NCBI GenBank assembly: GCA_947259415.1
Contig: CAMYMI010000002.1
Location: 186,001-250,000, forward strand
Length of the DNA: 64,000 nucleotides
DNA from: an uncultured Ectothiorhodospiraceae bacterium
GTDB lineage: Bacteria > Pseudomonadota > Gammaproteobacteria > UBA9214
Direction: 5' to 3'
Shown piece by piece: positions 17,538 through 29,096 of the stretch (within the stretch, counting starts at the first letter, position 1; every line of letters starts with the position of its first letter). The position numbers and the translations under genes were made by a program. The notes below the pieces were generated by a model. That model was not told where the DNA came from, did not search any database, and saw only the letters and a list, made by a program, of their open reading frames with translations.

Positions 17538-18692
17538 CTATCTTTTCGCGATCCAGATGCCTGGCAGGTCCAGTTTCTGTTTGAGTGTGCCCGCGCGGGC
17601 TTTTGCTGCCGAGTAGTTATCAAAGCCGGCGACCCTGACGCGGTGCATGGTTCTGCCGTTTACCGTGGCCTCGGCCCGTTCTGCCCTTATACCCGATTGC
17701 TGTAATTCAGCGACATACCTGTCTGCGGTCTTTTGCCTGTTGTAGGAGGCAAGATTGACAACCCAGCCGCCGACTGTACGGGTGGTCTGCGCTGGCGCTG
17801 GTAAAGGATCCGGTACAGGGCTCGCTGCTGCTACCGGTACCGGCTCCGGTATGGGGTTGACTGTTGCTGTTGGGTCTGGCTCCGGGTCCGATAATGGGGG
17901 GGGTATTGCGATCGATACCGGTACTGGCTCCGGTGCAGGGCTGACCGCCGCAATCGGGGTGGTGGGGTCTGGTTTTTTCAGGCGCTCTGGTTGTTCCTGT
18001 TCAAACAAGGCGGCCGGTTTGGCCTGTGATGATGGCATCGAATGCGGTCTGCTGCGGGCCGGGGCCCTGGCTGCAAACGGTGCCGCAGCCGGCGGAGCGG
18101 CCTTGGTGCTGGCGAGAATCATGTTGTTGGCATTTTTCAGATCGAGTATTTCTGCGGACAATATATCCATACGGCTCACGGCCAATACCAGCTTGTTTTC
18201 CAGAGCCTGCAGGCGCCGTTCGTCGGCGGTGGTGACGGAGTTTGTGCGCTGCTTGAGTCGCCTGAACTCGGCAGCCAGTGTGTCCAGTCGATGGGTAGTT
18301 ATCTGAATTTTACGTTTTATATCAATTAGTTGCCTTCCATCCGGTTGGCTCGGTGGTGCCGCAACGCTGCCGGTCACGCGGTCTGCCACGAGTTGCTCTC
18401 CGGGTTCTTCTGTGAGATTGACGCCGATAATTCCGACAATAATTGCGGCAATGGAAAGCATGGCCAACCCGCTCAGGATAGGTTCGCTGTGAATGCGCAG
18501 GGTGATACCGAAGTGGCGGATACCTGAACGGATGCTGGCACGCCAGTCGCGAACTGCTGGACCGCTCGCGGCGCTCCCGTTTCCGATAGACCAGGGACCC
18601 GCTGCGAAGCCGGCGGCCCCTTCATCATGCAGTTTCTGCACAAACGCTTTCAGCTTATCGCTGTCTGTCTGGGGCACCAGTTTTTTGTCCAA
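17538..18692 (-). CDS. SPOR-domain membrane protein with coiled coil and Pro-Glu-Pro linker
   Basis: 384 residues. There is a cytoplasmic N-terminus (1-70), one transmembrane segment (about 70-92, GLAMLSIAAIIVGIIGV), a periplasmic coiled coil (about 115-190), a low-complexity linker with repeated PEPVPV-type units (about 238-305), and a C-terminal SPOR domain (about 308-384; GGWVVNLASYNRQKTADRY and the end LPGIWIAKR). SPOR domains bind denuded peptidoglycan glycans at division sites, so a septal or cell-wall role is likely, but the protein is not FtsN, DamX or DedD by sequence that I can recognise. It converges with glrR. Confidence 0.78.
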   Translation of the reverse strand: MDKKLVPQTDSDKLKAFVQKLHDEGAAGFAAGPWSIGNGSAASGPAVRDWRASIRSGIRHFGITLRIHSEPILSGLAMLSIAAIIVGIIGVNLTEEPGEQLVADRVTGSVAAPPSQPDGRQLIDIKRKIQITTHRLDTLAAEFRRLKQRTNSVTTADERRLQALENKLVLAVSRMDILSAEILDLKNANNMILASTKAAPPAAAPFAARAPARSRPHSMPSSQAKPAALFEQEQPERLKKPDPTTPIAAVSPAPEPVPVSIAIPPPLSDPEPDPTATVNPIPEPVPVAAASPVPDPLPAPAQTTRTVGGWVVNLASYNRQKTADRYVAELQQSGIRAERAEATVNGRTMHRVRVAGFDNYSAAKARAGTLKQKLDLPGIWIAKR

Positions 18693-18821
18693 TTCTGAAC
18701 GGGTCAGGTTGGGCGTTTATTGTGCACGGATTGACGTTCAAATGCCAGATGCCGGCAGTTAATCTGTCGTGAAAATTTTTTACATGCACAACCCGGTAAT
18801 CCGGGGTCCCGGCGTGAGCTG

Positions 18822-20495
18822 TCAGCCTTTCAGGCGTTTGTACTTGATGCGGTGCGGCTGGTCCGCTTCCGCGCCCAGCCGGCGCTTGCGGTCGGCCTCG
18901 TAGTCGGCATAGTTGCCCTCGAACCAGGTGACTTGGCTGTCACCCTCGAAGGCAAGTATATGGGTCGCGATCCGATCCAGAAACCAGCGGTCGTGCGAGA
19001 TCACCACGGCACAGCCGGGGAAGTCGAGCAGGGCGTCCTCCAGTGCCCGCAGGGTCTCAACGTCGAGGTCGTTGGTTGGTTCGTCGAGCAGCAGCACATT
19101 GCCACCGCTGCGCAGCAGCTTGGCCAGGTGCACCCGGTTGCGTTCGCCGCCGGAGAGGCTGCCGACATGTTTCTGCTGGTCGGCCCCGGTAAAGTTGAAG
19201 CGCGAGACATAGGTCCGTGAATTGAGTTCATATTTGCCGATTGTGATGATGTCCTGATCGTTGGAGATCTCCTCCCACACGGTCTTGCTGTCATCCAGGC
19301 TGTCGCGGCTCTGGTCGACGCAGGCGATAACGGCGGTATCGCCGATGCGCAGCTCGCCGGAGTCGGATTGCTCGGCACCGGTCAGCATGCGGAACAGGGT
19401 AGTCTTGCCGGCGCCATTCGGGCCGATCACGCCGACGATGCCGCCGCGAGGCAGGTTGAAGCTGAGATCCTCGATCAGCAGCTTGTCGCCGAAGCGCTTG
19501 CTCAGTTGGTTGGCCTCGATGACCAGGTCCCCGAGGCGCGGTCCGGGCGGGATATAAAGCTGCTTGGTCTCGTTGCGTTTCTGGCGCTCCCCTGAGGCCA
19601 GTTCATCAAAGCGTGCCAGGCGTGCCTTGCTCTTGGCATGCCGGCCCTTGGCGCCGGCGCGCACCCACTCCAGCTCGGACTTGATGGCTTTTTGCCGCGC
19701 GGATTCCTGTTTCTCCTCGGTCTCGAGGCGCTGCTCCTTCTGCTCCAGCCAGGAGGAATAGTTACCTTCCCAGGGGATGCCGTGCCCGCGGTCCAGTTCC
19801 AGGATCCAGCCGGCGACATTGTCGAGGAAATAGCGGTCATGGGTCACGGCTACTACCGTGCCCGGGTATTCGGCCAGGAAGCGCTCCATCCAGGCAATAC
19901 TCTCGGCGTCGAGGTGGTTGGTGGGCTCGTCCAGCAGCAGCATGTCAGGGCTCGACAGCAGCAGCTTGCACAGGGCAACCCGGCGGCGTTCACCGCCGGA
20001 CAGCTTGCTGATATCGGCATCCCAGGGTGGCAGACGCAGGGCGTCGGCGGCAATCTCCAGTTTACGGTCCAGTTCCCAGGCGCCCGCGGCGTCGATCGCG
20101 TCCTGCAGCCTTCCCTGTTCCTCGAGCAGCGCTGTCATCTCGTCGTCATCCATGGGTTCGGCAAAGCGCGCGCTGATCTCGTTGAAGCGGTCGACCAGTG
20201 CCTTCGTTTCACCCAGTCCCAGTTCGACATTGCCGCGCACGTCCTTGCCGGGGTCCAGTGACGGTTCCTGCGGCAGGAAGCCGACGTGGATACCCGGCTG
20301 GGGCCGTGCCTCGCCCTCGTATTCCGTGTCCACACCCGCCATGATGCGCAGCAGGCTGGACTTGCCGGCACCGTTGAGGCCGAGCACGCCGATCTTGGCG
20401 CCGGGGTAGAAGGACAGTGAGATGTCTTCGAGAATGACGCGCTTGGGGGGCACTATCTTGCCCACGCGGTTCATGGTGTAAACGTATTGCGCCAT
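18822..20495 (-). CDS. ettA: energy-dependent translational throttle protein EttA (ABC-F)
   Basis: 557 residues with two ABC domains. The first has Walker [10 protein letters not shown] and signature [12 protein letters not shown]; the second has GPNGAGKTT and [12 protein letters not shown]; each has a LLLDEPTN Walker B. The start [19 protein letters not shown] and the length match EttA rather than Uup or YheS. The charged linker between domains (about 240-300) is the P-site tRNA interaction motif. EttA binds the ribosomal E site and gates early elongation according to ATP/ADP. It has no membrane domain and is divergent from the deacetylase gene. Confidence 0.95.
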   Translation of the reverse strand: MAQYVYTMNRVGKIVPPKRVILEDISLSFYPGAKIGVLGLNGAGKSSLLRIMAGVDTEYEGEARPQPGIHVGFLPQEPSLDPGKDVRGNVELGLGETKALVDRFNEISARFAEPMDDDEMTALLEEQGRLQDAIDAAGAWELDRKLEIAADALRLPPWDADISKLSGGERRRVALCKLLLSSPDMLLLDEPTNHLDAESIAWMERFLAEYPGTVVAVTHDRYFLDNVAGWILELDRGHGIPWEGNYSSWLEQKEQRLETEEKQESARQKAIKSELEWVRAGAKGRHAKSKARLARFDELASGERQKRNETKQLYIPPGPRLGDLVIEANQLSKRFGDKLLIEDLSFNLPRGGIVGVIGPNGAGKTTLFRMLTGAEQSDSGELRIGDTAVIACVDQSRDSLDDSKTVWEEISNDQDIITIGKYELNSRTYVSRFNFTGADQQKHVGSLSGGERNRVHLAKLLRSGGNVLLLDEPTNDLDVETLRALEDALLDFPGCAVVISHDRWFLDRIATHILAFEGDSQVTWFEGNYADYEADRKRRLGAEADQPHRIKYKRLKG

Positions 20496-20606
20496 GCGTC
20501 TGTTTAGCCTGTACGTGAATAAAGCCGCCCATTATAGGCGCCTCCAATTTACGGGCAAGCGCCGGAACGGCGTTATTTGTAAAGGTTCATGCGCTAGACT
20601 ACAGCC

Positions 20607-21554
20607 ATGACCGCAAGCTGCTGCGTATATATCGGTGATGAGCTGGCGCGTTACGGATTCGGTGACGGCCACCCCTTCGGGCCGGACCGCATGGGCGCCT
20701 TCTGGCAGCAGGCGCAGGCCGCCGGTATCGAAGAAAGGGTGAAGCTGTGTACCCCGGTCAGCGCACCGCGTGAAGCCCTCGAGCGTTTCCACTTGCCTGA
20801 GTATGTAGACCGGGTTATCGAGCAGTCACAAAGCGGGGCAGGCTACCTGGACTGCGGCGACACCCCCGCCTACCCGGGGATCTACGAGTCCGCCTGCGTG
20901 GTCGTCGGCAGTGTGCTGGATGCACTCGCGCGGCTGCTGGAGCATGAGTGCCGGCATTGTTTTGTGCCCATCGCCGGCCTGCATCATGCGCGCCGTGACA
21001 GTGCCGCGGGTTTCTGTGTCTTTAATGATTGCGGTGTGGCCATCGAGACGCTGCGTAATGAATACGGTTTGCAGCGCATTGCCTATGTGGATATCGATGC
21101 CCACCACGGCGATGGCGTGTTCTATGCCTTCGAGGCCGACCCGGCCCTGATGTTCGTCGACCTGCACGAGGACGGCCGCTACCTGTATCCGGGAACCGGT
21201 ACCGCCAAAGAGACCGGTCGCGGGGCTGCCCGCGGCCTGAAGCTCAATATCCCCATGGCACCGGAGGCCACTGATGGGGACTTCCTGCAGGCGTGGGAGC
21301 GGGCCGAAGCCTTTCTGGAGCGGCACCGGCCCGAGTTCATCCTGTTTCAGTGCGGGGCGGACAGCATCGCCGGTGATCCCATCACCCACCTGCGCTATTC
21401 CCCGGCCGCGCACCGGCATGCCGCGACGCGCCTGGTTGAACTGGCCGACCGGCACTGCCCCGGCCGCGTGCTGGCACTGGGCGGTGGGGGCTACAACCGC
21501 AGCAATCTGGCGCTGGCGTGGACCGCGGTGGTCGAGGTGCTGAGCGCGTCCTGA
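20607..21554 (+). CDS. histone-deacetylase-family (class II-type) amidohydrolase
   Basis: 315 residues of the HDAC/AcuC/acetylpolyamine amidohydrolase fold. Zinc-site elements are visible: GLHHARRDSAAGFCVFND near residue 127, DIDAHHGDGVFYAF near 168, CGADSIAGDP near 248 and LGGGGYN near 293. Substrates of bacterial members include acetyl-lysine proteins and acetylpolyamines; the sequence does not decide. It is divergent from ettA, with 111 bp between the starts, and precedes glyA on the same strand. Confidence 0.9.
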   Translation: MTASCCVYIGDELARYGFGDGHPFGPDRMGAFWQQAQAAGIEERVKLCTPVSAPREALERFHLPEYVDRVIEQSQSGAGYLDCGDTPAYPGIYESACVVVGSVLDALARLLEHECRHCFVPIAGLHHARRDSAAGFCVFNDCGVAIETLRNEYGLQRIAYVDIDAHHGDGVFYAFEADPALMFVDLHEDGRYLYPGTGTAKETGRGAARGLKLNIPMAPEATDGDFLQAWERAEAFLERHRPEFILFQCGADSIAGDPITHLRYSPAAHRHAATRLVELADRHCPGRVLALGGGGYNRSNLALAWTAVVEVLSAS

Positions 21555-21683
21555 ATCACCCCGGCACTCCCGCGGTTTTTTCCAGCATGCCGGTGCGGGC
21601 CTTGGTCAGATCGGCTATTATCTTGGGCTCTTTATGAATTGCCGTTTTCCCCTTTACCTTAACCTGTAGCAGGACGACCGGAA

Positions 21684-22940
<1,257 letters not shown>

Positions 22941-22971
22941 TCCGTACGGCCTGCCCGGGTACTGATCCACC

Positions 22972-23472
22972 ATGTACTGTCCATTCTGCAGAGCACAGGA
23001 CACCAAGGTCATCGATTCGCGTCTGGCCAGCGAGGGTGCCCAGGTACGCCGGCGGCGCGAATGCCTGGCCTGTGGTGAACGCTTTACCACCTTCGAGTCG
23101 GCGGAGCTGGTGATGCCGCGTATCATCAAAAGCAACGGTGCCCGTGAACCGTTTGACGAAAAAAAACTCGCTGCCGGCGTCATGCGCGCGCTGGAAAAGC
23201 GGCCGGTTGATTCCGACAGCATGGATGCCGCCATGAGCCGCATTCAGCATCGCCTGCGGGCCAGTGGCGAACGCGAACTGCCCTCACGCCTGCTGGGTGA
23301 GTGGGTCATGCACGAACTGCGCGAACTCGACCAGGTCGCCTATGTGCGTTTTGCCTCCGTGTACCGCAGTTTCGAGGACGTCAGGGCCTTCCAGGAAGAG
23401 ATTGAACGCCTGGAAAGCGAGCCGACAGCGGAGGAGAAAAAGGACCAGATCTCGCTGCTGCCAGACGAGTAG
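22972..23472 (+). CDS. nrdR: transcriptional repressor NrdR
   Basis: 166 residues. An N-terminal zinc ribbon ([15 protein letters not shown], then [12 protein letters not shown]) is followed by an ATP-cone domain (about 49-139; [17 protein letters not shown]). NrdR senses ATP/dATP and represses ribonucleotide reductase genes. No NrdR boxes or nrd genes are recognised in the window. The 31-bp spacing from glyA and position before ribD match the usual cluster. Confidence 0.97.
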   Translation: MYCPFCRAQDTKVIDSRLASEGAQVRRRRECLACGERFTTFESAELVMPRIIKSNGAREPFDEKKLAAGVMRALEKRPVDSDSMDAAMSRIQHRLRASGERELPSRLLGEWVMHELRELDQVAYVRFASVYRSFEDVRAFQEEIERLESEPTAEEKKDQISLLPDE

Positions 23473-23580
23473 CTCATGCATCCGGAATCCGGCTGAGGGG
23501 GTGGTGCAATGGGTCTATGATCAAGCTGTTTTGCCCGCCATCCGACTTTCCGCTCACGGTTTAAATCCACTATTCCCGAA

Positions 23581-24675
23581 ATGACTTCCGCTGACGACTA
23601 CAGGCACATGGCCCGCGCACTGCATCTCGCCGAGCGCGGCCTCTGCAGTACACATCCCAACCCGCGCGTGGGCTGTGTCATCGTCAAGGACGGGCAGGTG
23701 GTGGGTGAAGGCTGGCATGAACGGGCCGGTGGCCCGCACGCGGAGATACTTGCCCTCCAGCAAGCGGGCACACGAGCCGACGGGGCGACACTTTATGTGA
23801 CACTGGAGCCGTGCTGTCATCACGGGCGCACAGCGCCGTGTACAGATGCCGTGATGGCGGCCGGTGTCAAACAGATAGTGGTCGCCATGGAGGATCCCAA
23901 CCCGCAGGTCGCCGGTAACGGACTACGGGTCTTGCAGGGGGCCGGCATCAAGGTGAGCGCGGGGTTGCTGGCGGCAGAGGCGGAGGCACTCAATTGCGGT
24001 TTTGTCATGCGCATGCGCGCAGGGCGTCCCTGGGTGCGCGCCAAGCTGGCGATGAGCCTGGACGGGCGCACCGCAATGGCCAGCGGCGAGAGCCAATGGA
24101 TCACAGGTACCGAGGCGCGCCGCGATGTGCACCGGCTGCGCGCCCGCAGTTCCGCGATCATGACCGGGATTGGTACGGTCCTGTGTGACGATCCCTCCCT
24201 GACGGTGCGCCTGGACGATGATGAACAGCAACACCAGCCACTGAGGGTGATCCTGGACAGCCGGCTGCGCACCCCGCCGCAGGCACGCCTGCTGGACTTG
24301 CCGGGCGACACGCTGATCCTTACCGGTGAACAGCAAGCCGCCGGGGACGCGCCGTTCGCTGCGGGCGTTGAAGTGACTGGCCTGCCGCTGGTGGACGGTC
24401 GCATGGACCTGGCCGCCGTGTTACAGCACCTGGGCAATCGGGAAATCAACGAGGTACACCTCGAGGCCGGTGCGACGCTGTGCGGTGCCCTGCTGGCAGC
24501 GGGGCTGGTCGATGAGCTGGTTATCTACCTGGGGCCGCACCTGATGGGGGATGCCGCCCGCGGCTTGTTTAGGCTGCCGGGGCTGGAACGTATGGAAGAC
24601 CGTATCGGCCTGGATATTCGCGACATCCGCGCAGTGGGCAAGGACTGGCGCATCACCGCGAGGGTGTCAGGCTAG
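23581..24675 (+). CDS. ribD: bifunctional diaminohydroxyphosphoribosylaminopyrimidine deaminase / 5-amino-6-(5-phosphoribosylamino)uracil reductase
   Basis: 364 residues. The deaminase half (1-145) has the zinc motif HAEILAL near residue 52 and PCCHHGRTAPC near 80. The reductase half (about 148-364) begins WVRAKLAMSLDGRTA and has the EAGATLCGALL segment. It carries out the second and third steps of riboflavin synthesis. It starts 108 bp after nrdR and is followed 33 bp later by riboflavin synthase. Confidence 0.96.
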   Translation: MTSADDYRHMARALHLAERGLCSTHPNPRVGCVIVKDGQVVGEGWHERAGGPHAEILALQQAGTRADGATLYVTLEPCCHHGRTAPCTDAVMAAGVKQIVVAMEDPNPQVAGNGLRVLQGAGIKVSAGLLAAEAEALNCGFVMRMRAGRPWVRAKLAMSLDGRTAMASGESQWITGTEARRDVHRLRARSSAIMTGIGTVLCDDPSLTVRLDDDEQQHQPLRVILDSRLRTPPQARLLDLPGDTLILTGEQQAAGDAPFAAGVEVTGLPLVDGRMDLAAVLQHLGNREINEVHLEAGATLCGALLAAGLVDELVIYLGPHLMGDAARGLFRLPGLERMEDRIGLDIRDIRAVGKDWRITARVSG

Positions 24676-24708
24676 ATGCGGTGAATATTGATATTTTTGG
24701 GATAAATC

Positions 24709-25380
24709 ATGTTTACAGGAATCATACAGGCAGTCGGGACCATCGCCTCGCTGGAACACCGCGGAGGAGACATGCGCATCGGCATCAATACCGGCAAGCT
24801 GCCCATGGAGGATGTCAGCCTCGGTGACAGCATTGCCGTCAGCGGTGTCTGTCTCACTGTGGTGGAGTTGCCCGGCCCGGGTATTGTTGCCGATGTCTCG
24901 GGTGAGACGCTGCGCCGGACGATTATCGGTCGGCTGGCGATCAATGATGCCGTCAACCTGGAAAAGGCGCTGACGCTGGAGACCCGCCTGGGTGGGCACC
25001 TGGTCAGCGGGCATGTAGACGGGATCGGCACGGTCAGCGCGTGCAGTGAGGACAGTCGCTCGGTGCAGTTCACCATCCGGGCACCGGACGAACTCGCCCG
25101 CTACATTGCCCCCAAGGGTTCCATCTGCGTTGACGGTGTCAGCCTGACGGTGAACGCGGTCAACGGCGCCGAATTCAATCTGAATATTGTCCCGCATACC
25201 CTGGATGAGACCACCCTTAAAGAATACCGGCCCGGCCGCGAGGTCAACCTGGAGGTCGACCTGGTTGCGCGCTACCTCGAGCGGCTACTGCAGGGGGAGG
25301 GGGCAGCACGGCCCGAAAGTGGGCAGGGTCTCACCCGTGAAACCCTCGAAAGCCACGGGTTTATTGGCAAGGAGAAATGA
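24709..25380 (+). CDS. ribE: riboflavin synthase alpha subunit
   Basis: 223 residues in two lumazine-binding repeats (about 1-97 and 98-200). The start MFTGIIQAVGTI is diagnostic, and the second repeat has GHVDGIGTV. The C-terminal helix ends FIGKEK. It dismutates two 6,7-dimethyl-8-ribityllumazine molecules into riboflavin. A 97-bp gap with no ribosomal FMN element separates it from the next gene; that gap is too short for a full FMN riboswitch. Confidence 0.96.
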   Translation: MFTGIIQAVGTIASLEHRGGDMRIGINTGKLPMEDVSLGDSIAVSGVCLTVVELPGPGIVADVSGETLRRTIIGRLAINDAVNLEKALTLETRLGGHLVSGHVDGIGTVSACSEDSRSVQFTIRAPDELARYIAPKGSICVDGVSLTVNAVNGAEFNLNIVPHTLDETTLKEYRPGREVNLEVDLVARYLERLLQGEGAARPESGQGLTRETLESHGFIGKEK

Positions 25381-25477
25381 ATTTCAGGTTAATCGCCGTC
25401 TCTCCGTGAAGCCGGGGTGCTATTCATGGATAATAAAATCCCTTGTAGTTGAGTATTCTTAGAAAAGACCCGCTGTT

Positions 25478-26590
25478 ATGCTACTGAACACCGTTGAGGA
25501 ATTGATCGAGGACTTCCGCGCCGGACGCATGGTGATCCTCATGGACGACGAGGACCGTGAGAACGAGGGTGACCTGGTGATGGCGGCGACCCATGTGCGT
25601 CCCGAGGATATCAATTTCATGGCCAGTCACGGTCGCGGGTTGATCTGCCTTACCCTGATGCCCGACCGCTGCCGGCAGCTGGACCTGCCCTTGATGGTGC
25701 AGGGGAACGAGTCACTGCATTCGACCAATTTCACCGTTTCCATCGAGGCCGCAGAGGGGGTGACGACCGGGATCTCCGCGCATGACCGTGCGCGCACCAT
25801 CCTGGCGGCGGTCGGGCCGAATGCCGGTCCCAGTGACATCGTCCAGCCCGGACACATCTTCCCGCTGATGGCCCAGCCGGGCGGTGTGTTGACCCGCGCC
25901 GGGCATACCGAGGCCGGCTGTGACCTGGCGCGTTTGGCGGGGCTGGAACCGGCCGCCGTGATTGTCGAGATACTCAGGGAAGATGGCAGCATGGCGCGGC
26001 GCCCGGACCTTGAGCGCTATGCGCAGGAACACGGCCTCAAGATGGGCTCCATCGAGGGTCTGATCCGCTACCGGACCGAGAACGAGACCACAGTCGAGCG
26101 GATGACTGAATGCGAGCTGGCGACGGAACACGGTGTATTCAACCTTTATGCCTATCGCGACACCGTCGATGAAGCTGTGCACCTGGCGCTGGTCAAGGGG
26201 GAAATCAGCCCGGATGAGCCGACCCTGGTCCGGGTTCATGTGGAAAACACCCTCAGTGACCTGGTGGATGCTCAGATGCAGGACCATCACTGGCCGCTGC
26301 GCAGTGCACTGCAACGTATCGCCCGGGAGGGTATGGGTGTTGTCGTGATATTGCGCTGGGACAACGGCGCGGATGCCTTGATCCGTAGCATCAAGGGGTA
26401 TCATCTGCCGGACAGACCGCAGCAGGCCAAGGCCATTAAAGAGCCGCAGGAGTTGCGCACCTTTGGGGTCGGCGCCCAGATCATTGCGGATCTCGGCGTC
26501 AAGAAGATGCGCGTTCTGAGTGCACCCAAGATCGTGCACGGCATCGCCGGTTTCGGGCTGGAGGTGGTTGAGTACGTAGACTGCGACTGA
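25478..26590 (+). CDS. ribBX: 3,4-dihydroxy-2-butanone 4-phosphate synthase fused to a degenerate GTP cyclohydrolase II domain (RibBX-type)
   Basis: 370 residues. The RibB half (1-200) is intact: [15 protein letters not shown] near residue 23, SHGRGLICL near 49, and [14 protein letters not shown] near 146. The second half (about 205-370) aligns with GTP cyclohydrolase II but lacks its zinc site: where the cysteine cluster of RibA should follow the VHVEN strand, the sequence reads [17 protein letters not shown] with no Cys. Such proteins (called RibBX in Shewanella) retain only RibB activity. A functional ribA must then lie elsewhere in the genome. It makes the four-carbon precursor of riboflavin and is followed by ribH. 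Confidence 0.92.
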   Translation: MLLNTVEELIEDFRAGRMVILMDDEDRENEGDLVMAATHVRPEDINFMASHGRGLICLTLMPDRCRQLDLPLMVQGNESLHSTNFTVSIEAAEGVTTGISAHDRARTILAAVGPNAGPSDIVQPGHIFPLMAQPGGVLTRAGHTEAGCDLARLAGLEPAAVIVEILREDGSMARRPDLERYAQEHGLKMGSIEGLIRYRTENETTVERMTECELATEHGVFNLYAYRDTVDEAVHLALVKGEISPDEPTLVRVHVENTLSDLVDAQMQDHHWPLRSALQRIAREGMGVVVILRWDNGADALIRSIKGYHLPDRPQQAKAIKEPQELRTFGVGAQIIADLGVKKMRVLSAPKIVHGIAGFGLEVVEYVDCD

Positions 26591-26643
26591 GGCAGACTTT
26601 GCGGTATTGATAACAGGATTCGAGGCAATCGGGATAGCGATCA

Positions 26644-27120
26644 ATGACTGATATTACGGTAAAGGAAGGCGAACTGGTATTGCGCGATGCGCGTATCGTT
26701 CTGCTGGTGTCACGGTTTAACAGCTTTGTGGTAGAGAGCCTGCTCGAAGGTGCGCTGGACACACTGAAGCGGCACGGCGCAGATGGGCGCGATCTCGAGA
26801 TCGTTAGGGTACCGGGGGCCTTCGAAATGCCGATCGCCGCACAGCAGCTGGCGGCAAGCAAGCGCTTCGACGCCATCATTGCGCTGGGTGCCGTGATTCG
26901 TGGCGGTACCCCGCATTTCGAATATGTTGCCGGGGAATGCACCAAGGGGCTGTCCACGGTTTCACTGAAATATGATATCCCGGTGGCGTACGGTGTGCTG
27001 ACGGTGGACACCATCGAGCAGGCGATTGAACGGGCCGGTACCAAGGCGGGCAACAAGGGTGAAGAAGCGGCCCTGTCGACGATCGAGATGATCAACCTGC
27101 TGCGGACACTGGAAAACTGA
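26644..27120 (+). CDS. ribH: 6,7-dimethyl-8-ribityllumazine synthase
   Basis: 158 residues. Motifs: [17 protein letters not shown] near residue 20, [14 protein letters not shown] near 56, and [15 protein letters not shown] near 81 with the catalytic His. It condenses the RibD product with the RibB product to form lumazine, and assembles as pentamers or 60-mers. It sits between ribBX and nusB, the classic ribH-nusB arrangement. Confidence 0.97.
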   Translation: MTDITVKEGELVLRDARIVLLVSRFNSFVVESLLEGALDTLKRHGADGRDLEIVRVPGAFEMPIAAQQLAASKRFDAIIALGAVIRGGTPHFEYVAGECTKGLSTVSLKYDIPVAYGVLTVDTIEQAIERAGTKAGNKGEEAALSTIEMINLLRTLEN

Positions 27121-27138
27121 GGTCGTGGGCAGGGGGCG

Positions 27139-27594
27139 ATGAAATTCTCTGCGCATGCGCGTGCCCGGGCCCGGCGTTACGCACTACAGGCCCTCTACCA
27201 ATGGGACCTCTCCGGACAGGAGCTGGGCGAGATACGCCGCCAGTTCGCTGAAGACGAAGAGTTCACACGTTCAGACGTTGCCTACTTCACCGACTTACTG
27301 AACCAGGTGCCCGCACAACTGGACACCATCGACAACAGCATTGCCGATCACCTTGACCGTTCCATGGAACAGGTTGACCCGGTGGAACGAGCCATCCTGC
27401 GCATCGCCGGATATGAACTGCTGTTCCGCGAAGACATCCCGTACCGGGTCATCATTAACGAGGCCGTAGCCCTGGCCAAGAAGTTCGGTGCCGAACAGGG
27501 TCATGTCTTCATCAACGGCGTGCTGGACCATGCTGCGCACAAGATCAGGCCGCTGGAATGCGCCGGGAAGAGCGAGAAGGTCAACGGCCTCTGA
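27139..27594 (+). CDS. nusB: transcription antitermination factor NusB
   Basis: 151 residues, all-helical. The start ARARARRYALQALYQWDLSG and the later VERAILRIAGYELLF and PYRVIINEAVALAKKFG are diagnostic. NusB with NusE (S10) binds boxA RNA for rRNA antitermination. It starts 18 bp after ribH. Confidence 0.97.
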   Translation: MKFSAHARARARRYALQALYQWDLSGQELGEIRRQFAEDEEFTRSDVAYFTDLLNQVPAQLDTIDNSIADHLDRSMEQVDPVERAILRIAGYELLFREDIPYRVIINEAVALAKKFGAEQGHVFINGVLDHAAHKIRPLECAGKSEKVNGL

Positions 27595-27626
27595 AGGTTT
27601 CACCTTCGTCAGGGTCATTCCAGAAC

Positions 27627-28601
27627 ATGACCGAATCCGAATTCGACATCATCCGGCACTATTTTACCGACCGCCAGTCAAGGCGCGCTGACGTTGTTGC
27701 CGGGATCGGTGATGATGCGGCGCTGCTGCATGTCGCGCCGGGGTCGGAGCTCGTCGTGTGCATGGATACTCTGGTCGCGGGCGTGCACTTCCCCGAGTCC
27801 ACTACCGCGGCCGCGATCGGACACAAGGCGCTGGCGGTCAACCTGAGTGACCTGGCCGCGATGGGCGCCGAGCCGGCCTGGGCCACCTTGTCGCTGACCC
27901 TGCCGGCCAGTCATCCCGACTGGCTCAAGGCCTTTGCCGATGCCTTCTTCGCGCTGGCCGACAGCCACGGGGTGCAGCTGGTCGGAGGTGACATCACTCG
28001 CGGGCCACTGGCAGTGACCGTGCAGGCACACGGTTTCGTTCCAGCCGGGCAGGCACTGCGACGTCGCGGGGCGCGGCCCGGAGACCGGGTCTGTGTGACC
28101 GGTACTCTGGGTGATGCCGGTCTTGCCCTGCACGAAGGCGTATCGGTCCCTGCCAGCCTGCAGGCGCGTCTCGATTTTCCGCAGCCGCGCATCGATGCCG
28201 GATTGGCGCTGCGCGGTTATGCCAGTGCCGCGATCGATATCTCGGACGGCCTGCTGGCCGACCTGGGGCATCTGCTGGAGCACGATGGTCTGGGCGCCGC
28301 GCTGCAGGTCGATGCCTTGCCGCGCTCGGATGCATTCCTGGCCGGGTTGCAGCCACTGGGTACCGAGGCTGAGGTGCTGTTCTATGAACTGCCGCTGTCC
28401 GCCGGTGACGACTACGAACTGTGCTTCACGATTCCGGAGAAGCGCCACAATGAAGCAGAACGCCGGCTCGCCGAGATTGCCTGTGACTGTACAGTGATCG
28501 GCGTGATCGAAGAGCTGTCGGGAATACGTTGTTACCGTGACGATGGCGAGCGTTATCACCCGGTTTCATCCGGCTACCGGCATTTCAACGAGGCAGGGTA
28601 G
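27627..28601 (+). CDS. thiL: thiamine-monophosphate kinase
   Basis: 324 residues from the ATG at 27627; the frame is open further upstream into nusB, but ThiL begins with an FDIIRHYF-type segment as here. Conserved parts: GIGDDAALL near residue 23, MDTLVAGVHFP near 45, the KALAVNLSDLAAMGAEP stretch and a GGDITRG loop near 120. It phosphorylates thiamine phosphate to thiamine diphosphate. It lies between nusB and pgpA as in E. coli. Confidence 0.95.
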   Translation: MTESEFDIIRHYFTDRQSRRADVVAGIGDDAALLHVAPGSELVVCMDTLVAGVHFPESTTAAAIGHKALAVNLSDLAAMGAEPAWATLSLTLPASHPDWLKAFADAFFALADSHGVQLVGGDITRGPLAVTVQAHGFVPAGQALRRRGARPGDRVCVTGTLGDAGLALHEGVSVPASLQARLDFPQPRIDAGLALRGYASAAIDISDGLLADLGHLLEHDGLGAALQVDALPRSDAFLAGLQPLGTEAEVLFYELPLSAGDDYELCFTIPEKRHNEAERRLAEIACDCTVIGVIEELSGIRCYRDDGERYHPVSSGYRHFNEAG

Positions 28602-28603
28602 GC

Positions 28604-29080
28604 ATGGCTGACAGTCTTCCCCCGCGTTTGCTGCTGAAACCCACGGGTTTCCTGGCACTGGGATTCGGCAGCGGGCTGGTTCCGCTGGCCCCGGGCACGG
28701 CCGGGACGCTAGCGGCCGTACCGCTGTATCTGTTGCTGCAGCACCTGCACCCGGGGCTCTACCTGGGACTGGTCTGCCTGCTGTTCCTGGCGGGTATCCC
28801 GATCTGTACCCACATTGCCCGCCTGCTCGAAGTGCATGACCATCCGGGCATCGTCTGGGACGAGATCGTCGGTTATCTGGTGGCGATGGTATTTGCTCCG
28901 GCGGGATGGGTCTGGGTGGTAACCGGCTTTGTCCTGTTCCGGGTCTTTGATATCGCCAAGCCCTGGCCGATCCGCTGGTGTGACCGGCATGTGAGTGGCG
29001 GATTGGGGATCATGCTCGACGACCTGCTGGCCGGCGTGTTCGCTGCGATCGTGTTGCAGCTGCTGTATCTTTTCTGGTAG
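28604..29080 (+). CDS. pgpA: phosphatidylglycerophosphatase A
   Basis: 158 residues with three or four hydrophobic segments. Family segments visible: LALGFGSGLVPLAPGTAGTL near residue 17, DHPGIVWDEIVGYLVAM near 82 and FRVFDIAKPWPIRW near 111. It removes the phosphate from phosphatidylglycerophosphate at the inner membrane. It starts 2 bp after thiL and is the last gene of the operon. Confidence 0.95.
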   Translation: MADSLPPRLLLKPTGFLALGFGSGLVPLAPGTAGTLAAVPLYLLLQHLHPGLYLGLVCLLFLAGIPICTHIARLLEVHDHPGIVWDEIVGYLVAMVFAPAGWVWVVTGFVLFRVFDIAKPWPIRWCDRHVSGGLGIMLDDLLAGVFAAIVLQLLYLFW

Positions 29081-29096
29081 TTCGAGTGGAAATGGA

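Noticed and set aside
25381-25477. possible FMN riboswitch before ribBX
   Set aside because: The 97-bp spacer is too short and lacks the conserved RFN segments.
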